From assembly GCA_007119075.1 (NCBI GenBank), contig SKQJ01000328.1, positions 1 through 6,447 on the forward strand: a stretch of DNA of 6,447 nucleotides, read 5' to 3'. A program made the position numbers and the translations under genes. Position 1 is the stretch's first letter; every line of letters starts with the position of its first letter. The notes below the pieces were generated by a model. That model ran no database searches, was not told where the DNA came from, and saw only the letters and a list, made by a program, of their open reading frames with translations. Positions 5,192-6,447 of this stretch are shown piece after piece. The DNA comes from Bacteroidales bacterium (GTDB lineage Bacteria; Bacteroidota; Bacteroidia; Bacteroidales; PUMT01).

Positions 5192-6436
5192 ATGAACATT
5201 GAACTTAAAATAGCCAAAAGACTGGTCCGCGGGGATGAAAGGAAAAAAAGCATTTCCGGGCCCATCGTGGCTATCGCCATAGCCGGTATTGCCATCGGAC
5301 TGGCGGTCATGATAATGGCGGTATCGATAGTCACCGGCTTCAAGCAGGAAATACGAAACAAGGTGATCGGCTTCGGGTCGCATATCCAGATAATAAATTT
5401 CGACTCCAATATCTCTTACGAGACTACCCCGATCGGAATACACCAGGATTTTCTTCCGGAAATAGAAAAAATACCCGAAGTCAGGCACATTCAGCCTTTT
5501 GCAACAAAGGCGGGAATAATAAGCACCAGGGAAGACATACAGGGAGTTATCCTCAAGGGCGTCGATGAAAGCTTTGACTGGTCGTTTTTCGAGCAGAACA
5601 TGCAGGAAGGAGCCCGTATCGAGTTCGATGGCGAACGGATAAGCAATGAAGCAGTCATATCGAGGTCGATCGCCTCATTGCTCAGGCTTGGTTTAGGCGA
5701 CAATTTCGCCATGTATTTTGTACAGGACCCTCCCCGCGCCCGAAGGTTCACCGTTTCAGGAATTTATGATACAGGCCTTGAAGAACTGGACAAGCTTTTC
5801 GTGCTGGGAGACCTCAGGCATATTCAGCGCCTCAACGACTGGGACGAAGACCAGGTGTCAGGATTTGAAATATTGCTCAGGGATTACGATAATCTTGATC
5901 GGGTGACTGAAGAAGTCGATGACATAGCCGGCCACGTGTTTACCGAAGACATGGCACGGCTGAGGGTTGTAAGCATCGGTGACAAATACCCGCAGTTTTT
6001 TGACTGGCTCGGACTTCTGGACATGAATGTCTGGGTGATACTTTCGCTTATGGTTATAGTCGCGGGATTTAACATGGTATCGGGACTTCTTATTCTCATA
6101 CTGGAACGTACCAGCATGATCGGAATACTTAAAGCCCTGGGGCTTGAAAACTCAAGGTTGCGCAAAATATTTCTTTACCAGTCAGCCTTCCTTATAGCCA
6201 AGGGATTATTCTGGGGCAATATTGCAGGCATAGGCATCGGTCTTCTTCAGAAATATACCGGGGCAATCAAGCTCGACCAGGCATCCTATTTTATATCCAC
6301 AGTGCCCGTCAATCTGGATCTGGTCCATATCCTGATGCTAAATGCCGGAACTATGATAATAACCATTGCAATGCTGGTCATCCCCTCCTATATAACAGGC
6401 AAAATCAGTCCGGAAAAAACCATCCGGTTTGACTGA
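5192..6436 (+). CDS. LolC/LolE-type ABC transporter permease (FtsX/MacB superfamily)
   Basis: This 414-residue inner-membrane protein has the LolC/LolE layout. A short cytoplasmic start (MNIELKIAKRL) is followed by transmembrane helix 1 (about 23-48) running into TGFKQEIRNKVIGFGSHIQI, a typical LolC/E junction. A large periplasmic MacB-like core domain spans about 50-278. Three helices follow (about 279-303, 327-352 and 376-400). The cytoplasmic loop ERTSMIGILKALG (305-317) is the conserved coupling segment that contacts the ATPase. The ending ISPEKTIRFD resembles the family's C-terminus. Such permeases work with a LolD-type ATPase to release lipoproteins from the inner membrane towards the outer membrane. 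No ATPase gene is in the window, so the partner is encoded elsewhere or to the right. A single LolC/E-like protein could act as a homodimer. A FtsX or MacB role is less likely: FtsX is shorter, and MacB carries its own ATPase. The start is supported by the promoter and by family alignment. The gene is complete, 11 bp before the window ends. Confidence 0.85.
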   Translation: MNIELKIAKRLVRGDERKKSISGPIVAIAIAGIAIGLAVMIMAVSIVTGFKQEIRNKVIGFGSHIQIINFDSNISYETTPIGIHQDFLPEIEKIPEVRHIQPFATKAGIISTREDIQGVILKGVDESFDWSFFEQNMQEGARIEFDGERISNEAVISRSIASLLRLGLGDNFAMYFVQDPPRARRFTVSGIYDTGLEELDKLFVLGDLRHIQRLNDWDEDQVSGFEILLRDYDNLDRVTEEVDDIAGHVFTEDMARLRVVSIGDKYPQFFDWLGLLDMNVWVILSLMVIVAGFNMVSGLLILILERTSMIGILKALGLENSRLRKIFLYQSAFLIAKGLFWGNIAGIGIGLLQKYTGAIKLDQASYFISTVPVNLDLVHILMLNAGTMIITIAMLVIPSYITGKISPEKTIRFD

Positions 6437-6447
6437 TACCGGGAATA

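Noticed and set aside
5153..5488. Minus-strand open frame of 111 codons overlapping the permease start
   Set aside because: It is antisense to the well-conserved first transmembrane segment and junction of the permease, and covers its promoter.

Overview
The window carries five complete protein genes and no RNA gene, CRISPR array, integrase or transposase. It reads like an ordinary chromosomal segment of a Bacteroidota (Bacteroidetes) bacterium, probably of the Bacteroidales/Marinilabiliales type. The evidence is: (i) TAnnTTTG-like -7 elements just upstream of genes and almost no Shine-Dalgarno sequences; (ii) two lipoproteins with short LFSC/LLTC lipoboxes; (iii) the gene families present, especially a NamZ/DUF1343 lipoprotein and an EpsC-like serine acetyltransferase beside CysK; (iv) AT-rich spacers around roughly half-GC genes. 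The lineage is an inference, not a measurement.

Layout. 1-237: non-coding, with degenerate ~25-bp tandem repeats, a long AT-rich stem-loop and a good promoter. 238-1272 (+): a lipoprotein of the phosphotriesterase family of binuclear-metal amidohydrolases. 1273-1397: convergent spacer with an 11-bp perfect inverted repeat that may end transcription from both sides. 1398-2636 (-): NamZ-like exo-beta-N-acetylmuramidase lipoprotein. 2637-2848: spacer with an 18-bp perfect palindrome and a terminator-like hairpin after cysK. 2849-3766 (-): cysteine synthase CysK. 3767-3919: spacer. 3920-4753 (-): serine O-acetyltransferase CysE. 4754-5191: 438-bp divergent spacer, very rich in CCGG, with direct repeats and overlapping GC hairpins. 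5192-6436 (+): LolC/LolE-type (FtsX/MacB superfamily) ABC permease.

How the genes work together. cysE and cysK encode the two consecutive steps of cysteine synthesis (serine to O-acetylserine, then to cysteine). CysE ends in isoleucine, the residue that docks into the CysK active site in known cysteine synthase complexes. NamZ lies downstream on the same strand but is separated by 212 bp holding a terminator-like hairpin, so it is probably a separate unit. The two lipoproteins would depend on a Lol-type export system, and the last gene encodes a permease of that kind, but nothing beyond proximity links them. I found no clear new multi-gene system. The more unusual signals are non-coding: CCGG over-representation, the 18-bp palindrome, the 21-bp-spaced direct repeats, the convergent inverted repeat, and the degenerate repeats at the left edge.
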